Source: Evansella sp. AB-P1 (GTDB lineage: Bacteria; Bacillota; Bacilli; Bacillales; Salisediminibacteriaceae). From it: 64,000 nt of DNA. Of this stretch, positions 28,621 through 36,854 are shown piece by piece (within the stretch, counting starts at the first letter, position 1; each line of letters opens with the position of its first letter). Below the pieces are notes generated by a model. It was not told where the DNA came from and did not search any database. It worked only from the letters and a program-made list of their open reading frames with translations. The translations under genes and the position numbers were made by a program. The stretch spans positions 1 through 64,000 of the forward strand of contig NZ_JARUKY010000007.1 of assembly GCF_029688925.1 (NCBI RefSeq), read 5' to 3'.

Positions 28621-29283
28621 TTATGAAATCATAATTATATTCTTTGATAAGCGGACGGATGCATCAGTCTTTTTTAATACTTCTTCCACTGTATAAGGTT
28701 GATAAACTTCTTCTAAAACTATTTCATTGCTCTTATTTAAAGAGAATACAGCCATATCCGTAATGACTAAATCTACACATTTTTCAGCCGTCAAAGGTAA
28801 TGTACATGAATGGACAATCTTTGAGTTTCCTGATTTATCACAATGGTTCATTAGAATAACGACTTTCTTCGCTTTTTCAGCTAATTCTATTGCTCCTCCA
28901 ACACCTGGAACTCTTTTTCCAGGAACAATCCAATTTGCTAAATCTCCTTGCTCACTAACTTGTAATGCTCCTAAAATTGTCATGTCTAATAAACCTTTTC
29001 GAATAATTGCAAAAGCTGTTGCACTATCAAAATAAGAGGAACCCTTTACTGAGGTTATTGGAAAACCTCCTGCATTACATAAATTAGGGTTTTCCCTCCC
29101 TTTTTCTGGACTAGGACCTGTACCTAATATTCCGTTTTCCGCATGAAACATAACTGGAATATCTTTGACGTAATCAGCAACTAAGGTAGGTATTCCAATT
29201 CCCAAATTAACGATCATTCCTCCCTTAATTTCTTTTGCTGCTCTTTTAGCAATACGCTGCCTTACATCTTTTCCCATGCCCAA
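28621..29283 (-). CDS. yodR: CoA-transferase subunit B (YodR)
   Basis: A 220-residue beta subunit of a 3-oxoacid-type CoA-transferase. It has the catalytic glutamate in HAENGILGTGP, an N-terminal GMIVNLGIGIPTLV, and GGAIELA. It works with YodS. The gene overlaps yodS, and the start is uncertain: TTG 29283 lies 10 bases after AGGGG; TTG 29289 and ATG 29277 are alternatives. In the proposed pathway it would load CoA onto 3-keto-6-acetamidohexanoate. Confidence 0.9.
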   Translation of the reverse strand: MGMGKDVRQRIAKRAAKEIKGGMIVNLGIGIPTLVADYVKDIPVMFHAENGILGTGPSPEKGRENPNLCNAGGFPITSVKGSSYFDSATAFAIIRKGLLDMTILGALQVSEQGDLANWIVPGKRVPGVGGAIELAEKAKKVVILMNHCDKSGNSKIVHSCTLPLTAEKCVDLVITDMAVFSLNKSNEIVLEEVYQPYTVEEVLKKTDASVRLSKNIIMIS

Positions 29284-29972
29284 GACCAATTCACCCCTTC
29301 ACTTTTTACGATATAGTCAACGAAAGCTCCTGGAGTTACAACTTCCTCTGGATGAAGATCACCAACTGACACAATTTCCTCTACTTCCGCAATCGTGATC
29401 ATACCAGCCATAGCCACTAAGGGATTTGTATTCCGTGCTGATGTATCATAAATTAAGTTTCCAAATTCATCTCCTTTTTTTGCATATACTAATGATATAT
29501 CTGCCGTTAATGCTGTTTCTATCATATATTGGCTATCACCAACCGTTACTTTTTCTTTATTTCCATCTATTTTAGGATTTCCAATTCCAATATCTATAAG
29601 AACTCCGCCTAACCCTACACCACCTGCTCTAATTCTTTCAGCAAGGGTTCCTTGAGGAGAAAAAACTACTTCTAACGTTCCTTCGGTCATTTGTTCTCCT
29701 GCCTTTGGATTAGATCCAATATGACTCGCAATTAGTTTTCTTACACTTTTATTTGTAACTAATTGTCCAACTCCAATGTTAGGAAATCCAGCATCATTAC
29801 AAATAACGGTTAACTCATTTGTACCATTAACTATAATTTGTTGAATTATTGATGGTGGATTACCAACACCTCCAAAACCTCCAATCATAATGGTAGATCC
29901 ATCTACTATCTTTTTTCCCGCTTCTTCTATAGAAATAACTTTAGAGAGATTATCCTTATTTTCATTAGTCAT
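29262..29972 (-). CDS. yodS: CoA-transferase subunit A (YodS)
   Basis: A 236-residue alpha subunit of the same CoA-transferase. The glycine-rich CoA-binding loop GGFGGVGNP lies near residue 33-41, and the SHIGSNPKAGEQM and GGVGLGGVLIDIG segments are typical of ScoA/AtoD. AAGGGGTGG precedes the ATG. Its 3' end overlaps yodR. It is 12 bp downstream of yodT. Confidence 0.92.
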   Translation of the reverse strand: MTNENKDNLSKVISIEEAGKKIVDGSTIMIGGFGGVGNPPSIIQQIIVNGTNELTVICNDAGFPNIGVGQLVTNKSVRKLIASHIGSNPKAGEQMTEGTLEVVFSPQGTLAERIRAGGVGLGGVLIDIGIGNPKIDGNKEKVTVGDSQYMIETALTADISLVYAKKGDEFGNLIYDTSARNTNPLVAMAGMITIAEVEEIVSVGDLHPEEVVTPGAFVDYIVKSEGVNWSWAWEKM

Positions 29973-29984
29973 TTAAACCACCCC

Positions 29985-31346
29985 TTACTGAAAAAAATGA
30001 AAATATCCTGCTTTTTGTAATTCTTCTTGAAGCTCCTTTACTACCTTCTCAAAAATATGGACTAATTGATCTATTTCATTTTTTCTTATGATTAAAGGTG
30101 GTGCAATCAATACTGCATCTCCTGTTATGGCATCAGCTCCTGAAAGTGCAGGGTATACAATAAGACCATTATTTTGCGACTTTTGTACAACTCTATTAGT
30201 AACTTGAATGGAAGAAGGAAACGAAGCCTTGTTTATGTTATTACATACAAATTCTACGCCAATTAATAACCCAATTCCTCTTACGTCTCCCATTATTGGA
30301 TAGTTGGATTGTAGTACCTTTAGCTTTTTTAATAAATAATATCCCATTTCTTCCGCTTTCTTCACTAAATTATTCACTTCCATATAATCCAAAACAGCAA
30401 ATGCTATTGCAGTAGATTGTGGGTTTGCACTATACGTATGTCCACTCATAATTTGCTTAGAGCCATTTAAAATAGGTTCCAGTACTTTGTCACTAATCAT
30501 CGTTGCAGCAAGAGGAGTATACCCTCCGCTTAACCCTTTCCCTAATGCCATAATATCTGGAGCAACATTCCAATATTCAATAGCAAATTTTTTACCACAT
30601 CGACCGATCCCGGTCATTACTTCATCAGTAATGAATAATATATCGTGGTTATCGCAAATTTTTCGAATTTCCTCATAATAGCCTTTTGGAGGGACAATAG
30701 CTCCCCCAGCTGCACCTATGATAGGTTCAGCTATAAAGGCAGCAATATATTCAGCTCCAATTCTTTGAATATACCGATCTAGTTCTTTCGCACACATCAA
30801 TTGACAACTAGGGTAGGATAGCTGTAGGGGACAACGATAACAATAAGGGGCTTCTATTGTTGGAAAATTTTCTAATAAGGGGATAAAGGGACGACGTCGA
30901 CTAACATGACCAGACATAGATAATGCCCCTATGGTGATTCCATGATAACTCATCCATCGAGATAATATTATTGTTTTTGTTGGCATTCCTTTTTCTTTCC
31001 AGTATTGTAGGGCTACCTTTAAAGCTGTTTCAGTGGCTTCAGAACCGCTATTTACAAAAAATGACCAATTCACGTTACTAGGAGCCCATTTTTTTAACTT
31101 TAATGCTAACTTCTCTGCTGGTTCACTTGTAAATTGTGAACGATAGACAAAGGAAACCATTTTTGCTTGCTCCTTCATCACTTCGGCAATTTCTAAAACA
31201 CCGTGTCCGATACTTGCTGATATTGCACCAGAAGAACCATCTATATATTCTTTTCCATCCTTATCATACAAAAATATCCCTTTGCCGTAGGCAACAGCTG
31301 AATAAATACCATCTAGATTCGGTTTAATTAAATAGCTATCATCCAA
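29985..31346 (-). CDS. yodT: class III aminotransferase YodT (probable N6-acetyl-beta-lysine transaminase)
   Basis: A 453-residue PLP-dependent omega-type aminotransferase. Seen: GSEATETALK, the DEVMTGIGRCG aspartate loop, and the Schiff-base lysine in MALGKGLSGGY. First gene of the yodT-S-R-Q-ablB operon. Context suggests it removes the beta-amino group of N6-acetyl-beta-lysine to give 3-keto-6-acetamidohexanoate, a step described biochemically in Pseudomonas. The start is TTG with GGAGGT 8 bases upstream. No -24/-12 promoter was found upstream, so it may not share kamA's regulation. Confidence 0.88.
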   Translation of the reverse strand: MDDSYLIKPNLDGIYSAVAYGKGIFLYDKDGKEYIDGSSGAISASIGHGVLEIAEVMKEQAKMVSFVYRSQFTSEPAEKLALKLKKWAPSNVNWSFFVNSGSEATETALKVALQYWKEKGMPTKTIILSRWMSYHGITIGALSMSGHVSRRRPFIPLLENFPTIEAPYCYRCPLQLSYPSCQLMCAKELDRYIQRIGAEYIAAFIAEPIIGAAGGAIVPPKGYYEEIRKICDNHDILFITDEVMTGIGRCGKKFAIEYWNVAPDIMALGKGLSGGYTPLAATMISDKVLEPILNGSKQIMSGHTYSANPQSTAIAFAVLDYMEVNNLVKKAEEMGYYLLKKLKVLQSNYPIMGDVRGIGLLIGVEFVCNNINKASFPSSIQVTNRVVQKSQNNGLIVYPALSGADAITGDAVLIAPPLIIRKNEIDQLVHIFEKVVKELQEELQKAGYFHFFQ

Positions 31347-31450
31347 AACTCTACCTCCTTCAGGCTATAATAGTCATATTCACAATCGTTTGAAGGATAT
31401 TCGAGGAACATTTATACAAAAAGCTTATATTTAATTCGATCTCCGCTTCA

Positions 31451-31525
31451 GACGTATCAATTACGCCTAAGTACCGCCTACGTCCTGTGGGCAACGGCGT
31501 AATGTCGCCATCCTAGCTCCGGGCA
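31451..31525. repeat. dispersed intergenic repeat, family 1, copy 2
   Basis: Has a perfect outer inverted repeat ATTACGCC (31460-31467)/GGCGTAAT (31496-31503) and an inner stem GCCTAC (31476-31481)/GTGGGC (31487-31492) around GTCCT. It lies in the 560-bp gene-free stretch between yodT and the small gene at 31910. The rest of that stretch (31530-31880) shows no recognisable feature. Confidence 0.75.
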
Positions 31526-31909
31526 CGGCTTCAACTCCACACTAGACATTTTGTATACTGCTAAAGCATATTGTCCTGTCTCTGCCTCTACTAGTATTGC
31601 TCTGTTGTTATATGCGTCGAGACTACTCGAAGCTTATTCGTGAAGCAAATGATCATCGCTAGAGTCGACGTCTTCCTCTGCAATTGAAAATAATGTTCGT
31701 CTTTTTCAACAATTTTTCATTTATGAAATTCATTCTAGTAGATATTCTAAATAATTTTACGCTATGTGGAATACTAATACTTATGCACTTTTGTACCCAT
31801 AGATACTGAAAATATTAAAGAATAGAAGATCTCACAAATTTAATGTTTAATGAAATATGATTATTTTGGATATAAATAATAATGTCAAAAAAAAATTGGG
31901 AGTGATATG

Positions 31910-32056
31910 ATGAATAGAAAAAATAATTTGCAAAGAAATAAAAAGAATTACACAAAAGAAAATCAAAAAAATAATGAGCATAAGCTTCATTACCAAGTAT
32001 ATCTACAGGAAGATAGACCTAATCAACCAAAGGAAGAAGACGAGATCGATTATTAA
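31910..32056 (+). CDS. 48-residue hydrophilic protein of unknown function
   Basis: ATG 31910 follows GGGAG by 7 bases. The protein begins MNRKNNLQRNKKNYTKENQK, rich in Asn, Lys and Gln, and ends acidic (PKEEDEIDY). No family recognised. The clear ribosome-binding site and a charge pattern like small spore or sporulation proteins make it a reasonable gene. It lies 117 bp before the Spo0E-like gene. Confidence 0.5.
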   Translation: MNRKNNLQRNKKNYTKENQKNNEHKLHYQVYLQEDRPNQPKEEDEIDY

Positions 32057-32173
32057 TGTCGAAAAATGTATAAAAACGATAGTTATTGACAAGTTTTCGA
32101 GAATCTATTTCCCTTTTTTAATCGTTGTATGATAATAGGATTATACTCAAATCACTGAAGACGGAGTGTTCCT

Positions 32174-32344
32174 ATGTCCATTCAATATAAAATAGAACTT
32201 AAGCGAAAAGAACTCCTAAATATTGCTAATAAAAAAGGATTATCTTCAACAGATACATTACGATGCTCTGAGGAATTGGACAAGCTTATTTATACATATC
32301 AGGAAAAAGTAGCTGCAAAATCTTTTGAAAAATGTAGGCCTTAA
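32174..32344 (+). CDS. Spo0E-like aspartyl-phosphate phosphatase
   Basis: A 56-residue protein with the Spo0E family pattern: an N-terminal helix (IELKRKELLNIANKKGLSS), then the signature SEELDKLIYTYQ (family consensus SQELDxLI). Spo0E proteins dephosphorylate Spo0A-P and delay sporulation. ATG 32174 follows GGAG by 7 bases. Found by family pattern, so the function is confident but the specific paralogue is not known. Confidence 0.82.
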   Translation: MSIQYKIELKRKELLNIANKKGLSSTDTLRCSEELDKLIYTYQEKVAAKSFEKCRP

Positions 32345-32439
32345 TATTTTAACGTATATCGAAGGTCGGAACCTTTTCCATAAAAACTTGGTAGTTAATA
32401 ATATTACGTATGCAACTGGTTTAGTTTCCACCAAAAAAT

Positions 32440-32496
32440 AGAAACCATCTTATTGTCACACTATATTAACTAGTAGTATGTGACTAGATGGTTTCT
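32440..32496. terminator. bidirectional terminator between the Spo0E-like and protease genes
   Basis: Outer arms AGAAACCATCT (32440-32450) and AGATGGTTTCT (32486-32496), with inner GTCACA/TGTGAC pairing. It separates two convergent genes. Confidence 0.8.
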
Positions 32497-32508
32497 TTAT
32501 TTTATCCT

Positions 32509-34320
32509 TTACAAAATCTCTTCTAATGCTTTTTTAATATTTATCTCCCCAAATCCATAAAATGGATCATACCCTCTTTTTCCTAAATCATCTGATGTTC
32601 TCATGATTAGCTCATATATTTCATCATTTGATAAAGTTGGATCTACAGATCTAATTAAGCCTGCCATCCCTGCAACATGAGGTGCAGCCATAGAAGTTCC
32701 ACTCATCATAACATATTGATTCCCTAGAAAAGTACTAGGTATATGTTCTCCTGGAGCTGTTACGTCTAAGTGATTTCCATAATTAGAAAAGAAAGCTCGT
32801 TCACGATTGATATCCACTGCCCCTACTGCAAGTACCTCTTTATATGCTGCTGGATACATGGGAGTGTCAACATTGTCATTTCCAGAAGCAGCAATTAAGA
32901 CAACATCATTATCATAGGCATATTTAATTGCTTCGTACATAACATCAGAATCATGACTGTCCCCAAGACTTAGGTTAATTACTTTTGCTCCTTGTTCTAC
33001 TGCCCATATAATTCCTTTTGCAATAGAAAGAGAGCTTCCTTCGGCATTGTCATCTAGTGCTTTTACAGCTAATATAGGGTTATTCCAGGAAACACCTGCA
33101 ACCCCATCGATATTATTAGTAATGGCAGCAGATATTCCAGCTACATGTGTTCCATGCCCATGTTCATCATTATAAGCATTGCTATCATCAAATGCATTAT
33201 ATCCATCTACAATTTTATCAGACAAATCCAAATGTTCTGGGTCAATTCCACTATCAATAATGGCAATCGGAACTCTTGTTTGACCAACCGTATACTTCCA
33301 AGCATCTTCCGCAAAAATTTGAGTCAAATTCCATTGATATGGTTCATAAAATTCATCATTCGGAGTGGCAATTTTATCATAAGGCCCAAAATAATTTAAC
33401 ATTCTTCTTTGACGTTTTTCGTAATCAATAGTTTGTTTTGAGTACATGTAGTTCGGTTCCATATCATTTACCGATTGGTCTCTAGCTAAGTTTTCCATCA
33501 ATTGTTCTGTTGTATTTGTGTGTGATCGAACGACCATTTTACTATTTATACGATCTATTAATGAAACTTCATTTTGAATTAGCCACTGTTCTTCATCCAC
33601 ATTATTTTTCAATTCTACGATCAATTCCCCTTGCTTGAAGTGCTCCTCATCCTCGTGTATAGAATCTTCCCTTTGTAAAAATAAGTTCCAGCCTAACTCA
33701 GGAACCTCTTTTTTGGTATATGGGATTTCTGCTTCTTCGTCAGTCAAAGAGACATCAATATTATTATTACCAATGAAGAACTGCCCATTTGAGTCTGACA
33801 ATGAAGCAACATCTTTAATAAACGATTCAATAAAGGAAAGATTTAATTCTGCAACTAAGGAGTCTTTATTCCCATCAAACACTCCCATAACCATTCGATG
33901 CTTTCCTTCATGTACGAAAGGATCAGAAAACTTGATACCGTTATTTTTAACATGAATAAAATCATTTTCGTCGTATCGCGCAACCTCACCTATCATAAAT
34001 TCCTCTTTCTCTTCATTACGATAAATAAATCCATCGACGTGAGGATGATCCTCTACTTCTTGCTTCATCCTTACTTTTAATTCTTCATTATTCCAGTCAT
34101 TGTTTTTCCATTGAATTAAGTCATCTTCAATCTGATGTAAAAACATTTGTATAGACCCAACTAAGTCCTCTGCCAATAATTCGTCCATAGCAGCACGAAA
34201 TGGTTCATCCTTTTTTATTGTAAAGTCATTACTTTTTTGGTGATCAGACACAAACCAAATTCCTAAAACCATCAAAAGGACAATACTAAAGATTATTGTT
34301 AAACGTCTTAAAGGCCACAT
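32509..34320 (-). CDS. membrane-anchored subtilisin-like serine protease (S8)
   Basis: A 603-residue protease. A transmembrane segment near the N-terminus (LTIIFSIVLLMVLGIWFV) is followed by about 200 residues with no recognised domain, an I9-like pro-domain (ELIVELKNNVDEEQWLIQ to SVNDMEPNYMY), then a subtilase domain with Asp in IAIIDSGID, His in HGHGTHVAG, Asn in AASGND and Ser in MSGTSMAAPHVAG. It is predicted to act outside the membrane. The frame extends 16 codons further, to ATG 34368, but that has no Shine-Dalgarno; ATG 34320 has AGGA 8 bases upstream and is preferred. Confidence 0.9.
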   Translation of the reverse strand: MWPLRRLTIIFSIVLLMVLGIWFVSDHQKSNDFTIKKDEPFRAAMDELLAEDLVGSIQMFLHQIEDDLIQWKNNDWNNEELKVRMKQEVEDHPHVDGFIYRNEEKEEFMIGEVARYDENDFIHVKNNGIKFSDPFVHEGKHRMVMGVFDGNKDSLVAELNLSFIESFIKDVASLSDSNGQFFIGNNNIDVSLTDEEAEIPYTKKEVPELGWNLFLQREDSIHEDEEHFKQGELIVELKNNVDEEQWLIQNEVSLIDRINSKMVVRSHTNTTEQLMENLARDQSVNDMEPNYMYSKQTIDYEKRQRRMLNYFGPYDKIATPNDEFYEPYQWNLTQIFAEDAWKYTVGQTRVPIAIIDSGIDPEHLDLSDKIVDGYNAFDDSNAYNDEHGHGTHVAGISAAITNNIDGVAGVSWNNPILAVKALDDNAEGSSLSIAKGIIWAVEQGAKVINLSLGDSHDSDVMYEAIKYAYDNDVVLIAASGNDNVDTPMYPAAYKEVLAVGAVDINRERAFFSNYGNHLDVTAPGEHIPSTFLGNQYVMMSGTSMAAPHVAGMAGLIRSVDPTLSNDEIYELIMRTSDDLGKRGYDPFYGFGEINIKKALEEIL

Positions 34321-34415
34321 ATTAACCATCCTATTCTTAAGAGTTTCTATAAGCTTTAGCATATCCATGAGATGGAAGAGGTATGAAATAATTTCACAGA
34401 ATGAAGTGGATGAAT

Positions 34416-34449
34416 AAAAACAGGTGCAAGCATCATACTTTGCACCTGT
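34416..34449 (-). terminator. terminator downstream of ctaM
   Basis: CAGGTGCAA/TTGCACCTG hairpin with a T-rich tail on the minus strand, 20 bp beyond the ctaM stop. Confidence 0.75.
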
Positions 34450-34468
34450 CTACCGAGTATTTTAGTTA

Positions 34469-35011
34469 TTAAGTATAATAAGGCGAAATCAAAATATAAA
34501 CAAGTACACCTGTCAAACTAACGTATAACCATAATGGCATTGTCCAACGAACTAATTTTTTGTGCTTTTCTACTTCTCTCTTGTAGCCCGAAAAAAAGCT
34601 CAATAACGCTAGTGGAACAATAACAATTGCTAAAATAATGTGCGTAATTAGTATAAAATAATAAAGTCCTGCAATCATGCCTGTTCCACCATACGTGGTT
34701 GATTCTGCTAAAAAATGATACGTTACATAAGAAAGAAGAAAGATAGCTGTTGTAGTAAATGCACAATAAATAAAACGCTGATGTAATGTAATATTCCTCT
34801 TCAATATAGCTATAAGAGCAAATAATAAGAACATAAAAGTAAAGCTATTCAATATAGCATTTAAAAGTGGCAGCTGCTTAATTAAAAATGGTAATTCACC
34901 TTGATATCCCGGCAAAAATGAAAGAAGAGCAACGAGTAGATTTACTGAAACAGTTATAATAATGACAGTTTTTTTATCATGTTTTAGTATTGTATTCCAT
35001 GCTTTTTTCAA
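34469..35011 (-). CDS. ctaM: DUF420 membrane protein, cytochrome oxidase assembly factor CtaM (YozB)
   Basis: A 180-residue protein with about five transmembrane helices and conserved histidines (TLHQRF, YHFLAEST, THIILA, KHKKLVRW), matching the DUF420/YozB family. CtaM is needed for assembly of haem-A-containing terminal oxidases in Bacillus and Staphylococcus. TTG 35011 is chosen because GAGG lies 8 bases upstream; the frame opens at 35047 but has no ribosome-binding site there. It lies apart from any cta genes. Confidence 0.85.
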   Translation of the reverse strand: MKKAWNTILKHDKKTVIIITVSVNLLVALLSFLPGYQGELPFLIKQLPLLNAILNSFTFMFLLFALIAILKRNITLHQRFIYCAFTTTAIFLLSYVTYHFLAESTTYGGTGMIAGLYYFILITHIILAIVIVPLALLSFFSGYKREVEKHKKLVRWTMPLWLYVSLTGVLVYILISPYYT

Positions 35012-35125
35012 AATTAGCACCTCATCTTTTCTTGTAGCAATATACAATTTTAAAATCTATTCCATTTAGTTTACCTTAAGGGAATTTATAATACCAATTA
35101 AAAAGAATTACATTCTCTACTTTAA

Positions 35126-35296
35126 TCACAATTTAGATGGTTTAACTTTATTTACCTTTTCATTCCTAACATTTTGTTCTAATTTAGTGAGTAATTGGTT
35201 TATTTCTTGTTTGTTTTCCTTTATTCCAAAAATCCGTCTCTTTTCTTTTTTTAAAATGCGAATTAATAAATTCTTTTCTTTTTTTGTTAGCATCAT
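35126..35296 (-). CDS. 56-residue basic protein of unknown function
   Basis: Starts with tandem ATGs (35296/35293) after AAGGGAG. The sequence MMLTKKEKNLLIRILKKEKR is followed by KENKQEINQLLTKLEQN: a highly charged, likely helical protein. No family recognised. It is transcribed in the same direction as ctaM and the MFS gene. Confidence 0.5.
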   Translation of the reverse strand: MMLTKKEKNLLIRILKKEKRRIFGIKENKQEINQLLTKLEQNVRNEKVNKVKPSKL

Positions 35297-35338
35297 TTCT
35301 TCACAACTCCCTTACAAACTAAAACACTCTTTATCTAC

Positions 35339-36583
35339 TTATGAACCTGTTAATTTACTACCTTCCTCCATATTACCATGGTTATTCTTTAATATTAATC
35401 CTAATGAAAGTACAGTTATAAATATAACAATTGCTGAAAAATAAAACACAAAAGATATTGACCATAGACTAGAAATTAAACCACCAATAACAGGACCTAC
35501 TACATTACCTAAAAAACGAAAGCTTTGGTTGTAGCCTAATATTTCACCTTGAACAGATAAAGGAACAGCTTGACGTATATATGCCGTTACACATGGTATT
35601 ATGCCACCAATCATAGCACCAAATAAAAACCTAAAAATCACAAGCTGCCAAATATTAGTTACAAATGCTTGAGGCAAGAAAAATAATCCACCTAAACTTA
35701 ACGTTATTAACAAAACTTTTTCATGTCCAATACGATCTCCTAATACCCCCCATGATCTAGTAAACAATAAATTTCCTAAGCCAGTGACCGAGAAAGCAAA
35801 TCCTGCTAATAAAGCTATATTTTCTGCTTCCATTAGATTGTTTACATATAAAGCTAATTGAGGTTGAATACTGAAATTTGCTGTTTGAATAAGAAAAGAT
35901 ATAATCATTATCATTAATAAAACTTTATTTTGAAAAATCATTTTCAAAACAGAAAGCATGCTTCTAGTTTCTTTCTGTTTTTTATTTTGTTCTTTTACCA
36001 CCATTTCATTAATTCCAAACAGAACAACCGTTGTTGCTGCAGTAATAATGAGTGATGTAATAAGAAATGTATACGTAAAACCAAATGTATCAGCTAATGC
36101 ACCACCAATAAGTGGACCAATTAAACCACCTGAAACTGTACCCATCTGCAATGTTCCTAATACCTTACCTGCTCTATCCTTTTTTGTCTGGGCTGAGATC
36201 AATGCTAATGAAGTAGGAATAAACCCTGTTACTACCCCCATAAAAAACCTTAGTAAAAACAACCCTAAAACTGATTGAACATATCCCATTAAAAAGATAG
36301 AAATTGCAATGCCGTATCCAGTGAGTAGTAATATTTTCTTTCTTCCAAACTTATCACCGAATCTTCCCCAGAAAGGAGAAACAACAAAAGCAACAAGGAA
36401 TGTAATTCCAAATACAAAGCCAGACCACCTTTGTACATAAGCTTCAGAAAAATCTCCAAATGTATCAATATACAATGACAAAAATGGTAAAATCATGGTC
36501 GCACTAGCTGCCACAAAGAAATTTGCAATTCCCATAATTAGCAAATTGCGTTTCTCACTACGAATAATAAACACCTTCTCCAA
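35339..36583 (-). CDS. MFS transporter, drug-efflux type
   Basis: A 414-residue major facilitator with about 12 helices. The loop 2-3 motif GRFGDKFGRKKILL and its repeat SWGVLGDRIGHEKVLL (about residue 270) are present, as is the helix 5 motif C-like GPLIGGAL. It resembles TetA/MdtG-type exporters; the substrate is unknown. The start is uncertain: TTG 36583 lacks a good upstream site, while GGAGAAGGTG within the first codons would favour an ATT codon at 36565. Confidence 0.87.
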   Translation of the reverse strand: MEKVFIIRSEKRNLLIMGIANFFVAASATMILPFLSLYIDTFGDFSEAYVQRWSGFVFGITFLVAFVVSPFWGRFGDKFGRKKILLLTGYGIAISIFLMGYVQSVLGLFLLRFFMGVVTGFIPTSLALISAQTKKDRAGKVLGTLQMGTVSGGLIGPLIGGALADTFGFTYTFLITSLIITAATTVVLFGINEMVVKEQNKKQKETRSMLSVLKMIFQNKVLLMIMIISFLIQTANFSIQPQLALYVNNLMEAENIALLAGFAFSVTGLGNLLFTRSWGVLGDRIGHEKVLLITLSLGGLFFLPQAFVTNIWQLVIFRFLFGAMIGGIIPCVTAYIRQAVPLSVQGEILGYNQSFRFLGNVVGPVIGGLISSLWSISFVFYFSAIVIFITVLSLGLILKNNHGNMEEGSKLTGS

Positions 36584-36675
36584 TTAATATTTCGATTCCC
36601 TAAGTATTTATTATATCGAAACATTCAGAAACTGAAAAGTGTTATGCAAAATTGGTATCATCTTTATTAAATCAA

Positions 36676-36723
36676 AATCAAAGGAAATACCACTCAAATT
36701 TTAGTGATATTTCCTCTGATTTC
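36676..36723 (-). terminator. terminator downstream of the patatin gene
   Basis: A long imperfect hairpin (AAATCA-AGGAAATA-CACT paired with AGTG-TATTTCCT-TGATTT) 130 bp beyond the patatin stop, with T-rich flanks. Confidence 0.55.
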
Positions 36724-36775
36724 TTTATAATTTTATTGATAATCAGCTTTTCTACCCCCGAGTAACTGGTAGGAG

Positions 36776-36842
36776 GCCGTGCCCCACGGTGTAAGTGTTT
36801 TCTTGCATGGGCGGTCTACCCTGAAAATAAAACAATTCTGCA
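36776..36842 (-). repeat. dispersed intergenic repeat, family 2, copy B
   Basis: On the minus strand it reads TTATTTTCAGGGTAGACCGC followed by CCATGCAAG, matching copy A at 17634-17665. It lies 13 bp beyond the patatin stop. Confidence 0.7.
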
Positions 36843-36854
36843 GTAAAAAGCAGA

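Noticed and set aside
31347-31460. Sigma-54 promoter for the yodT operon
   Set aside because: No TGGCAC-N5-TTGC pattern was found on the minus strand in the upstream region.
32086-32135. Sigma-A promoter for the Spo0E-like gene
   Set aside because: A perfect TTGACA (32086-32091) is present, but no acceptable -10 element lies 16-18 bp downstream.
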